A stretch of 64,000 nucleotides of DNA from Portulaca oleracea (lineage: Eukaryota; Streptophyta; Magnoliopsida; Caryophyllales; Portulacaceae): NCBI GenBank assembly GCA_029582165.1, contig CM055869.1:7720425-7784424 (forward strand). The letters are read 5' to 3'. Both the position numbers and the translations under genes were made by a program. The notes beneath the pieces are model-generated. The model was not told the DNA's origin, made no database searches, and saw only the letters and a program-made list of their open reading frames with translations. Below, in pieces: positions 31,833-41,350 of this stretch. How positions within the stretch are numbered: position 1 is the stretch's first letter; the number at the start of each line of letters is the position of its first letter.

Positions 31833-33362
31833 ATGAATTCAGAAGGTGTTAAGTACATATCAGAATGCTTCATCAAGCCCAAGTATGAGGTAGATGAGTC
31901 GAAGCAGCCGATTCACTTGTCTCCATGTGATCTCCGACTCCTTGGCATTCAACCCACTCAAGAGGGTTTCTTATACATCAAACCCCTCCAAGATGGATCA
32001 TTTTCAATGGACCGACTGTTAGAGAGTCTCAAGGACTCTCTTGCTCTCGCCCTTGTCCACTTCTATCCTTTGGCCGGTCAACTCTCCACCACAGTTGACC
32101 ATGTCCGTCACCGGTTATTTGTTACCATCGACTGCAACAAGGGCCCTGGCGCCCAATTCATCCATGCCACCCTTGATGATATACACGTGTCCGATATTCT
32201 GTCCCCAAGAGATCAGTACACCCCGTCATTGGTGGTCAACTCTTTCTTTTACCATCATTGTGAAGGAGAGGTTAACAATGACAGCCACTCTAGGCCGCTT
32301 TTGGCAGTTCAAGTGACGGAATTGGTTGACGGAATATTTATCGGGTGTTCCATGAACCACGCCGTTGCTGACGGAACCTCGTACTGTCACTTCTGGAATG
32401 TGTGGTCCCAAATACACCAAGCTCGTGGGAGTGGGATGAACCCAACAACTTCCATCGTCTCACCGCAGCCGATCCACAACCGTTGGATTCCTGAGGGTTA
32501 CAGTCCGGCTGACTTCTTCCTTCCCTACATCCACCCCGACAAGTTCATACGTAGGTGTGTGCCGCAGTCACAGCCGGTGTTGAGAGAACGATACTTCCAT
32601 TTTTCATCACAGAGTATCAGTTTCTTGAAGGCCAAGGCAAATGAAGAAACTAGCTCGGTGGGAATCAAAATCTCGTCGTTTCAAGCCTTGACAGCCCTCG
32701 TTTGGAGGTCCATCACCCGAGCGAGGGGCCTAGACCCGACCCAGATGACCCACTGCAAGCTGATGGTGAATAACAGGAGTAGGTTGGATCCGCCTTTGCC
32801 AGAAGAATACTTTGGAGTTTACCTTTCAGTAGTAATAGCAACAGCAAAGGTACGGGAGTTGCTTCAACATGGGTTGGGATGGGGAGCGCTGTTGTTGAAC
32901 CAAACCGTAGCAAGTCGAACCGACAAAGCCGTACGTGAGTTGTTCACCGGTTGGTTGGAGTCGCCCTTTGTTGCGGGTCCGTTGGTCGGGGCTGAGGACA
33001 CCGTGGCAATGACGGGCTCACCAAGGTTCCGTATGTATGAGAACCGGTTCCAGGGGATTGGGAAACCGGTCGCTGTTCGTAGTGGGTGTACCAACAAGTT
33101 TGGAGGGATGGTGGAGGCACTACCGGGATATGAAGGCCAAGGGAGTGTGGATTTAGAAATATGTTTGCCTCCTGAACCAATGAAGGCTCTTGAATCGGAT
33201 CAGGAGTTTATGGCTTATGTATCTCCACCAAATTTCAAAGTCAGATCCGAAGTTGAGGTGAATCCGCTACGATTTCCAGGCAAAAAATCCAATCCATGTC
33301 CAAGAAAAGGAAATCTGAATCAGAATCCGAATCCACCTACAAAAGTCCGACCCCGATTATAA
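31833..33362 (+). CDS. BAHD acyltransferase, intact copy 2, with C-terminal extension
   Basis: A 509-residue single-exon BAHD protein starting MNSEGVKYISECFIKPKYE. The HXXXD motif is His176-Ala-Val-Ala-Asp180 in [17 protein letters not shown]. The normally conserved SPWDL reads SPCDL here (residue 32 Trp to Cys). The DFGWG region is ENRFQGIGKP at about 403-412. The fold ends near AYVSPPNF, but the protein runs on for about 42 more residues rich in Pro, Asn and Lys, to KVRPRL. The 467- and 462-residue paralogs lack this tail, while pseudogene C has it. The ATG was chosen because it aligns with the other copies. Its promoter holds a solo LTR, so expression may differ from its paralogs. Substrate is not inferable; intact catalytic His and Asp suggest activity is possible. 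Confidence 0.92.
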   Translation: MNSEGVKYISECFIKPKYEVDESKQPIHLSPCDLRLLGIQPTQEGFLYIKPLQDGSFSMDRLLESLKDSLALALVHFYPLAGQLSTTVDHVRHRLFVTIDCNKGPGAQFIHATLDDIHVSDILSPRDQYTPSLVVNSFFYHHCEGEVNNDSHSRPLLAVQVTELVDGIFIGCSMNHAVADGTSYCHFWNVWSQIHQARGSGMNPTTSIVSPQPIHNRWIPEGYSPADFFLPYIHPDKFIRRCVPQSQPVLRERYFHFSSQSISFLKAKANEETSSVGIKISSFQALTALVWRSITRARGLDPTQMTHCKLMVNNRSRLDPPLPEEYFGVYLSVVIATAKVRELLQHGLGWGALLLNQTVASRTDKAVRELFTGWLESPFVAGPLVGAEDTVAMTGSPRFRMYENRFQGIGKPVAVRSGCTNKFGGMVEALPGYEGQGSVDLEICLPPEPMKALESDQEFMAYVSPPNFKVRSEVEVNPLRFPGKKSNPCPRKGNLNQNPNPPTKVRPRL

Positions 33363-34130
33363 TTGGAGTAAATATGGAGGTGATCACCTTCGATAATAGG
33401 GATTGAATTTGAAAATTGAGGGGAGAGAATTGAATTTGAAGCTTACGTTTTGTTTTTCCCCCAAGCAAGGCCATTTATCTTGACGGTTGAGAGATTTTCT
33501 GTCTAATTTCTGTTGTAATCTAATATATTTTTGGTTGCCTAAAATTTTATTTACGTTTGTTGTTAGTGTTTTATCTTTTACAAGTAATGAATATGATATA
33601 TTAAATTACAATAAAAATATTATCAAAAAACTAGAAATATAAAAAAAATAGTACAAATATTAATTGAACCTCCAATTATAACACGAGACCTCTATATCCG
33701 ATTATTAATTGAAGCAGAGGTGAAGATACCTACCTCCGATCCGCCACCCATTCATTGACATCCCTATTTAAAAGTTACAAAAATATAAATTATTTCCAAT
33801 TATTGTAAAGGTAGAATCACCGTGGGATTCTATGTGTGTGAGACGCCTTCACAGTGGAGGCGATGATACATTTGACGACAATATGAAGACGATAAAAAAA
33901 GTATCTGCATAGGAGCACAAGTAAAAAGATATCTTATTACATAATCCGATCACGCAGAATTATTCTTGCAAATTTGCTGTTTTTGCTACAGAAACGAGTT
34001 ACAAATCCACCAATTTTTCTACCACCTTTCTTAGAGTCCAACTCCCAGAAATTATCTTCTGAATAGGAAGGAAACAAGGTGATCGATCAATAGAATCCTT
34101 ACTTCCATGCCATATACGTACCTTGAATAG
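33363..34130. other. Intergenic region between convergent BAHD genes
   Basis: 33363-33790 is the duplicate of 21513-21960. The remaining ~340 bp shows no gene. The two flanking BAHD genes converge, so both 3' UTRs lie here. Confidence 0.7.
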
Positions 34131-35519
34131 TCATTTACTTGGCGGAGAAACGTAAGCCATGAACTCATGATCCAATTCAAGAGCCTTCATGGTATGAGGA
34201 GGCAAACATACTTCTAAATCCACACTTCCTTGACCTTCTTTTCCTGGGAACACCATCACCTTCCCTCTGAACTTGTTCCCATAACCACTTCGGACCGCCA
34301 CCGGTTTCCCGAGCCCGTTGAGGCAGTTCTCATACACAGGGAACCTATGTGAGCTTCCTACTTGCACTGTGTTCTCAGCCTCGACAAATGGACCCATCAC
34401 CTTCGGAGACTCCATCCAGCTATGGAAGAAGCTACGTATGTCTTCGTCCCTGTGGTTATCTACCGCTTGGTTCAGCAACAGTGCCGCCCATCCTATGCCA
34501 TGCCCAAGCAGCTCATCCACCTGGGTGGTTGCCTTGGCTATTGAGAGTGCATTTCCAAAGTATTCTTCCGGCAAAGGCGGGTCTAACCTCCTCCTGTTAT
34601 TCACTGCCAGCTTGAAATGGGTCTCCTTGGTACGGTCGAGGTTTCTGGCTCGAATGATGGACTTCCATACGAGGGCCATGAGGGCTTGAAACGAAGAGAT
34701 TTTCACACTCCTGTGGCTTACTTCTTTGTTTGCCTTGCTCTTCAGGGCGCTCACATTCTCTGCTGAAAAGTGGAAGAATCGCTCTCCCAACACTGGCTTC
34801 AAGTGTGGTTCACGTCGACGTATGAACTCGTTGGGATGGGTGTAAGGAAGGAAGGAATCATGGAACAAATAACCCTCGGGGATCCATCGCTTGTGGATAG
34901 GTGGGTCCGAGATGGAAATGTGGGTCGGGTTGCCACCCGCTCGATGTATCTCGGACCATACATTCCAGAAATGCCAAAACGAGGTCCCATCGACAATGAC
35001 ATGGTTCATGGAACATCCAATAAACACCCCATCAACCAATTCCGTGACCTGAACGGTCAAAAGAGACCTCGAATGGCCGTCATAGTTAGCCTCTCCATTA
35101 CTATGATCAAACAAAGACTTGACCACCCGAGGGACGTAGTGATCCTTGGGGAAGAGAAGATCAGATACCTTGACGTCGAGGGTGGCGTGGACAAAACGGA
35201 CGCCAGGGCCCTTGCGGCAGTCGACGAAGATAAGAGACCGGTGGTGGTCGTGGTCGACAACAGTGGCTAGTTGGCCAGCCAAAGGATAGAAGTGGACAAG
35301 GGTGAGAGCAAGTGAGTCCTTGAGACTCTCTAGGAGTTTGTCCATTGAAAATGTTGATACATTGTTAGGTTTGATGAAGAAGAGACCCTTCTGATTGTAG
35401 TGACCGCCAAGGAAGAGTAGATCCCATGGGGATAAGTAATGTGGGTGTTTAGAGTCATCAACCTCATACTTTGGTTTTATGAAGCACTCAGATATGTGTT
35501 CAACTTCTTCACAACTCAT
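34131..35519 (-). CDS. BAHD acyltransferase, intact copy 3 (reverse strand)
   Basis: A 462-residue single-exon BAHD protein starting MSCEEVEHISECFIKPKYEV. SPWDLLFLG is intact at about 30-38. HXXXD is His173-Val-Ile-Val-Asp177 in CSMNHVIVDGTSFWHFW. EYFGN is at about 319-323. The DFGWG region reads ENCLNGLGKPVAVRSG (about 397-412), again with one extra residue compared with NDFGWGKP. Many positions differ from the plus-strand copies, so it is an older paralog. It converges on the 31833 gene. The 166-codon open frame on the opposite strand at 34770-35270 is a shadow. No introns or lesions are seen. Substrate unknown. Confidence 0.92.
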   Translation of the reverse strand: MSCEEVEHISECFIKPKYEVDDSKHPHYLSPWDLLFLGGHYNQKGLFFIKPNNVSTFSMDKLLESLKDSLALTLVHFYPLAGQLATVVDHDHHRSLIFVDCRKGPGVRFVHATLDVKVSDLLFPKDHYVPRVVKSLFDHSNGEANYDGHSRSLLTVQVTELVDGVFIGCSMNHVIVDGTSFWHFWNVWSEIHRAGGNPTHISISDPPIHKRWIPEGYLFHDSFLPYTHPNEFIRRREPHLKPVLGERFFHFSAENVSALKSKANKEVSHRSVKISSFQALMALVWKSIIRARNLDRTKETHFKLAVNNRRRLDPPLPEEYFGNALSIAKATTQVDELLGHGIGWAALLLNQAVDNHRDEDIRSFFHSWMESPKVMGPFVEAENTVQVGSSHRFPVYENCLNGLGKPVAVRSGYGNKFRGKVMVFPGKEGQGSVDLEVCLPPHTMKALELDHEFMAYVSPPSK

Positions 35520-36410
35520 TTTCTTTGGAGGCTCAGGAAAACTAAGCTAGCATGCACTGAGTTAAAACATAGGTCATCAGGTTATTGAAATTAAAATATT
35601 CATGTATTTCCAACCGACCATATTCAATAATCGAAGCTAAGCGCCAAGGTTGGTTGAACCAGAAAAATTAAAATAATCAACTCGTGGTTTGTAAGAAAAA
35701 CGTCAGTGAACATTGTAGTCCTTTCCACGCTTTTCTTTTATTTTACTGGGGACAATGGTTAATGAAAGTACTATGCTGGGTGCAATCGGAGTCCATTATT
35801 TTATTTTATTTTATTTGTATAGTAAATCTGTTTTGTCTTTAGCCCGATTATCTTAATTTATTATTGGGATTTTTATTCAACTTATTTGTACATATTTATG
35901 ATTTTTTAATTTTTTTTGTTGTTATTCCATTGTTTATATTTTTTGTTACATTAAGTGTTTGACATTAATAATTTTTATTATGTGATGTATTTTATGCGTA
36001 TTGAGTTTTATGAGTATTGTTATATTACCATATATATTATTTAAATTTATTTTATTATTTTCATTATTAATATGTTTTCTTTCTGTAAAATTTTTATGAG
36101 CATTGTAGTACATTTTTATAAACAGTTTTTATGAATTCCATCATCACTATAGTAGAGTTTAAGTGCATTGCATAATTTATTTATGGATATTACTTTAGTG
36201 TTTTATGAGCATTATCGTTGAGTTTTGCAAGTGTTGTTATACAATTGTTGTCTTTGTAACATTTTTATCCGAATTTTGATATTGTCCGGACTTGAATTTA
36301 ATTTCGTCTGAATTGTCTGATTCGTGAAAACCGCGTCTGGATATTAATTTATCGTCCAAATTTTATCATTGACTTACCAGAATAATTGAGTCGAACCTAA
36401 ATTTTTGTAG
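35520..36410. other. Intergenic DNA with decayed ATGAGCAT-like repeats
   Basis: No gene. From about 35990 to 36240, TTTATGAGTATTG, TTTTATGAGCATTGTAG and TTTTATGAGCATTATCG recur, like the arrays in the two Mutator-like elements. This may be an old third member of that family. No termini were found. Confidence 0.5.
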
Positions 36411-36414
36411 CATT

Positions 36415-36656
36415 ACATATGAGCTTGTATGTATGGTGGCACCTATCTTATCCCAACGTGACTTAATTTGATCCGTGATCTTATCTACTGTTACTTTTTT
36501 TTGTTTTCTTCTTTGAAGTTAACATCTACTACGGTTTTTGCAAGAAGAATAAGCTCAAATATCCAATCATCTAAACAAGCTATGCGTCACTATCACTTTC
36601 CTTATTTGCCTCTACAATTAGCCTCGCTGTCAAGTGAACTTGTCCACGGACTGAAG
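36415..36656 (+). promoter_or_regulatory. Upstream region of BAHD pseudogene G
   Basis: GAGCTTGTATGTATGGTGGC, ACGTGACTTAATTTGATCCG and AGAATAAGCTCAAATATCCA match the upstream DNA of the intact plus-strand copies and the orphan block at 27045. No clear TATA box remains at the expected position. Confidence 0.65.
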
Positions 36657-36802
36657 ATGAATTCAGAAGGTGTTAAGTACATATCAAAATGCTTCATCAA
36701 GCCCAAGTATGAAGCAGAAGAGCCGAAGTAGCAGCCAATGCATCTGTCTCCATGGGATCTCCGCCTTCTTGGCATTCAATCCTTTCAAGAGGGTCTCTTA
36801 TT

Positions 36803-38287
36803 GAGAAGTAGGATCATGAGCCCGGGCTCATGATGCTCGGTGAGCCCTGGCCATTTTTTTTTCTATTTATCAATAATTATATTATGAACATTTATCTTTA
36901 GTTTTATGAGCATTCTAATTCAAGTTTATGAACATTCAAGTTTAGGTTTATGAGCAATCAAGTTTAATTTTATGAGTATTTTTGTTTAGGTTTATGAGCA
37001 TTCTTGTTCAAGTTTATGAACATTCTAATTTACTATTATGAGCATTCTAGTTCTAGTTTATGAGCATTCAAGTTTAGGTTTATGAGCAATCAAATTTAAG
37101 TTTATGAGCATTCTTGTTTAGGTTTATGATCATTCTTGTTCAAATTTATGAACATTCCAATTTACAATTATGAGCATTCTAATTCTGGTTTATGAGCATT
37201 CAAGTTTAAGTTTATGAGCAATCAAGTTTAATTTATGAGCATTCTTATTCAGGTTTATGAGTGTTCTTGTTCAAGTTTATGAACATTCTAATTTACGATT
37301 ATGAGCATTCTAGTTCTAGTTTATGAGCATTCAAGTTTATATTGAGCAATCAAATTTAATTAGTTTATGAGCATTCTTGTTCAGGTTTATGAGCATTCTT
37401 ATTAAAGTTTATGAACATTCTAATTTACGATTATGAGCATTCTAGTTCTGGTTTATGAGCATTCAAGTTTAGTCTTATGGGCATTCTAGTTCAAATTTAT
37501 GAGCATTCAAGTTTATGTTTATGAGCAATCAAGTTTATATTTATGAGCATTCTTGTTTAGGGTTGTGAGCACTTTTATTCAGGTTTATGAGCATTCATGT
37601 TTAGTCTTATGAGCATTCTAGTTTAGGATTATGAGCATTTTTTTTCAGGTTTATGAGCGTTCATGTTTAGTCTTATGAACATTCTAGTTCAAATTTGTGG
37701 TCAATCAAGTTTATGTTTATAAGCATTCTTATTTAGGTTTATGAGCATTCATATTTAGTCTTATGAGCATTCTAGTTTACGGTTACGAGCATTCTTATTC
37801 AGGTTTATGAGCATTCATGTTAAGTCTTATGAGTATTCTAATTCAAATTTATGATCAATCAAATTTATGTTTATGAGCATTCTTGTTAAATTTTATGAAC
37901 AATCAAGTTTGGGTATACAAACATTCTAATTTAGCGTTATGAGTATTCTATTTCAGTTTATGAGCATTCATGTTTAGTTTTACTAATTTAGAAAATTAAC
38001 ACCTCTACTGAAGAAAAACATTACTGAAAATATAATTATAAATATTTTTATCATTACCATCAAATAAAGTAGCAAAAGAAAAAAAACATTAAATAAATTA
38101 ATTATGAATTTAATAACAAATTAAGTGGTTGGATTAAATCATAAATTAAGTCACTATTTTTCAAAAAAATAAATAAAATAAAATAAAATAAATAAAACAC
38201 ACAAAGTGTGCATGCATTACCATTGGCTGCTGAACGATTCCTGGGCGCACATTGCATCCTGAGCCCAAGAGCATGATTGAATATACC
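36803..38287. mobile_element. Mutator-like element 2, non-autonomous, 1485 bp
   Basis: A 10-bp direct repeat GTCTCTTATT flanks it (36793-36802 and 38288-38297), in the size range of Mutator target duplications. The first ~48 bp and the reverse complement of the last ~48 bp align without gaps at roughly 65-70 percent identity (shared ATCATG, GGGCTCA, GATGC, GCCC). The terminus contains a perfect 22-bp palindrome at 36813-36834 (ATCATGAGCCC and its reverse complement). The interior is nearly all ATGAGCAT minisatellite. No coding sequence. Confidence 0.85.
36880..37985. repeat. TTTATGAGCATTC minisatellite
   Basis: About fifty units of ~20-22 bp with consensus TTTATGAGCATTCTAGTTTA, with variants in the second half of each unit. 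It fills most of Mutator-like element 2 and shares its ATGAGCAT core with the arrays at 8345-8610 and 9425-10140. Confidence 0.95.
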
Positions 38288-38385
38288 GTCTCTTATTCAT
38301 CTAACCCCACCAATCATTTTCAATGGACCCACTGTTTGAGCCTTTGAGGGTCTCAAGGACTTTCTTGCTCTCGCCCTTGTCCACA

Positions 38386-38536
38386 GTGGCAGATGTAAAC
38401 CATCATATCAGGAGTGTCCAATCGTTATTATGTTCAGCTGAAAAACATATTCCATAATTTTAAACTCAAATTATATTATTTTATTATTTTTTGAGCTAAG
38501 CTATCCACCCCTAAGCTATCCATAAATACACCCATG
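38386..38536. mobile_element. 151-bp insertion flanked by a 9-bp duplication
   Basis: CTTGTCCAC occurs at 38377-38385 and again at 38537-38545, with BAHD coding sequence continuing on both sides. The inserted DNA starts AGTGGCAGATGTAAACC and ends AATACACCCATG. A 9-bp duplication suggests a Mutator-type MITE, but clear inverted ends were not seen. Confidence 0.6.
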
Positions 38537-39171
38537 CTTGTCCACTTCTATCCTTTAGCCAATCAACTCTCCTCCATAGTTGACCATGTCCGTCACCGGT
38601 CTTTTGTTACCATAGACTGCAACAGGGGTCCCAGCGTCCGATTCGTCCATGCCACCCTTGATGATATACACATGTCCGATATTCTGTCCCCAACCGTTCA
38701 ATACACCTCGTCATTGGTGATCAGTACGCTTTCTTTTACCAACATGGTGAGTGGGAGGTTAATAACAACTGCCACTCTAAGCTGCATGCTTTTGACGGTT
38801 TCAAATGATGGAATTGGTTGATGGTATATTTATTGGGTGTTGCATGAACCATGCTGTTGCTGACGGAATTACTTCGTACTGGCACTTCTGGAATGCATGG
38901 TCTCAAATAATACACCAAGCGGCTGGGAGTGGGAACCCAACAACCTCCATCTTGATCCACAACCGTTGGATTCCTGATGGTTACACTAATTATCATACAT
39001 TAATTTAATCAACACCGGCTTTGATAATGGCGTTGATTAATGAGTACATATGTAGGTGTGAACCATTATCACAGCCGGTGTTGAGAGGACGATAGTTCCA
39101 TTTTTCACCACACAACATCACTGCCTTGAAAGCCAAGGCCAATGAAGATACGAGCTTAGTTGATATCTGGT

Positions 39172-39350
39172 CGTTCCAATTATTTTCAAAAATTTTATGT
39201 GAGAAAAAGGGTTGGAAATTCCAATAAATTTTGCTAAAATGATTGAATTTTTTTTTATATTATTTGAAAATGGTTGGAAAAATGGTTAGTAATCCGACCA
39301 TTTTTCCAACTTTTTTCCCACTTAAAATTTTTGAAAAATAGTTGGCATAT
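39172..39350. mobile_element. Small foldback element next to pseudogene G
   Basis: TTTTCAAAAATTTTATGTGAG with AAAAAGGGTTGGAA is mirrored by TTCCAACTTTTTTCCCACTT followed by AAAATTTTTGAAAA. It is probably a MITE that ended homology of the BAHD copy. Confidence 0.5.
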
Positions 39351-39423
39351 GAAATGATTGTTAAAATGGTTGTTTTTTTCAATTATTTTAAATTGATTAG
39401 AAAAAAGTGGTGGATAATACACA

Positions 39424-39501
39424 CACTAGTAGAATTGGTGCCCAAAAACGTCTGGAATTGGCGTCTGATAAGGGTGTAAACAGAAGCCAAAATGGTTTTG
39501 A
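39424..39501. repeat. CACTA left terminal and subterminal repeats
   Basis: A 31-bp terminal inverted repeat region followed by GGCGTCTGATA and GACGTCTGG motifs. Coding sequence of the TNPD 3' half starts immediately after, an unusually short subterminal region. Confidence 0.9.
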
Positions 39502-41078
39502 CGTCTGGAGCCACTCGTTCAGTTAAGCCAATGGTTTAAGAGCCTGTGCTCCACAACATTGAAGCACAGTGACTTAGTCCGGCTTGAAAAAGAAATTCCC
39601 ATAATAATATGCAAGCTGGATACCATATTTCCACCCGGCTTCTTCAACGTAATGGAACACTTGCCCATTCATCTGGTCCAGGAGGCATTCTTTGGTGGTC
39701 CTGTTCAATATCGTTGGATGTATCCCTTTGAGAGGTATTTCGGGTGGTTGAAGAAGAAAATAAAGAACAAGGCACACCCTGAAGGATCTATGGCCCAAGC
39801 GTACCTCATGTTTGAGATTTCCCAATTCGCATCTACATACTTTGGGACGGATAATGTATCGTCTTCTACATCAACAAGTATGCGTAACGAGGACGATGGG
39901 GATGAGCCTATGTTATTGTCGGTTTTTAAGGACAGTGGGAGCCCTGTGGGAGGTGTAAACACGAGGTGGCTCAGCGATCAAGAGTATAAAGCAGCACACC
40001 TTCATGTTCTACTGAACTACAAAGAAGTCAACCACTACTTAGAGTAAGCAATAATGCTCACTAACGACTTCATTAAATTTATATGTATATAAGTGTAATT
40101 AATGAGCTTGCTTCCCTCGCAGCTTGTTTAAGAATTACAAGTTGACTTCATTTCCGAACACCACGGACACTCAATTGGATCAGATGATCGAAGCAGAGTT
40201 CGCTCAATGGTTTTATCAGCTATCTGTGAGTAAAACAATCATTTACATAATTTCAATTTTGACCATATGTAGCCAAAACTTAAACCATTCAACTTCTTAT
40301 GCGGTTCTCCAAATGTGGGACAATTGGGAGCGTTTGGTTTCTACGAAGATGGCGTCATGAACACCTTTATCAGCTAGCCCGAATGCCTTCCCCTAAAGTG
40401 ACTACCTGGAGTACTTACCGAATCAACGGGTTCTTATTTCACACACAAGCAAGGAGTAACTCAGTGGCTTCGTATAGTGCGGGGGTGTGTGTCAAAGGCA
40501 CGGGTGGCGGTGGATTTGTCGATGACTTCTATGGTGTTCTCCAAGAAGTCATTGCACTGGAATATGTTGGGCCTGTCAACAAGAAAAGCATACTGTTTAG
40601 ATGTGATTGGTTTGACAATACCCCGGTACGAGGTGTACGTTCACCAAGGTTATGCCCGTTTGTTGAATTACACAGGGCGGGTGATGCTGGAAGTATGACC
40701 CATTTATCATGGCAGGATGCGCAGCCCAAGTGTTGTTCATGAATTACCCGACAGGGATACGATATAAAGCTAACTGGTGGGTTGTGGTTCCAAACAAACC
40801 ATCTTATACCGCGATACAAGATTCACCCTTCGTTGGCCATCCAAGATGACCAACCAAGAGCTATTGTCGATCAACCCCAATGACGGTACCGTATCAAAAG
40901 TACTCGCTATTGAAGGGTGTTCGATGAGGTTGCGGACATGGACAACGCACAATTAATAGTGGGTGGTAATACGTCCGATGTAGCCAATGAGGACGATGAA
41001 GACATCGAGGATGACGAAGATGATGAGGGTGACGATAGCGAGGCTGATGAGGACGATGAAGACAACGAAGACTATTAA
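39502..41078 (+). pseudogene. CACTA TNPD transposase, 3' half (DUF4218 and DUF4216 part), inverted relative to the 5' half
   Basis: The frame opens without a start codon as EPLVQLSQWFKSLC (from about 39508) and continues into the DUF4218-type core EIPIIICKLDTIFPPGFF, VMEHLPIHLVQEAFFGGPVQ and YRWMYPFERYFGWLKK. Exon borders: 40043|GTAAGC, acceptor at 40122, exon 40123-40225|GTGAGT. A third exon from about 40320 holds a DUF4216-like region (GVCVKGTGGGGFVDDFYGVL, ALEYVGP, WFDNTPV) with frameshifts near 40620 and 40690. An acidic tail (EDDEDIEDDEDDEGDD) ends at TAA 41076-41078. This is the C-terminal half of the TNPD (Transposase_21) gene whose N-terminal half is on the other strand at 45345-47409. 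Confidence 0.85.
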
Positions 41079-41350
41079 ATAACAATATAGTAATCGAATT
41101 TTGATTGTGTTACAATATTGTCTTCAACGAACACATATTATGTATTCTATTTTCTAAGTGAAACGAATTGATTGTGTGCCTAAGTGAAACTAATTCAATG
41201 TTTTTCATATTCTACCTCAATGTGTGGTCGATCTCTTTTAATACATTGTATTGTTTGGGAGTGATTACTAGTTCATAGTACCAACCATTTTATTTCGTGC
41301 ATCCTGATACTAACTCAATGTTTATTCTACTTTTATTTTGCAGTTGCATT

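Larger units (their letters stand above)
36657..39166 (+). pseudogene. BAHD acyltransferase pseudogene G, split by insertions
   Basis: The copy starts with ATG at 36657 (MNSEGVKYISKCFIKPKYEAEEPK) and meets an in-frame TAG created by a 3-bp insertion just before QPMHLSPWDLRLLGIQ. It is then cut at 36802 by Mutator-like element 2 and resumes at 38298. It is cut again at 38386-38536 by a short insertion and resumes as LVHFYPLANQLSS at 38537. Later it shows frameshifts near 38735 and 38800, an HAVAD motif with an inserted codon after it ([11 protein letters not shown]), and an unrelated ~60-bp patch near 38985-39045. It fades out near 39166 at the SSVGI-equivalent position. The C-terminal half is missing. 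Confidence 0.9.

Noticed and set aside
34770..35270. 166-codon open frame on the plus strand
   Set aside because: It lies antisense within the intact BAHD gene at 34131-35519 and has no recognisable domain; it is a codon-bias shadow.
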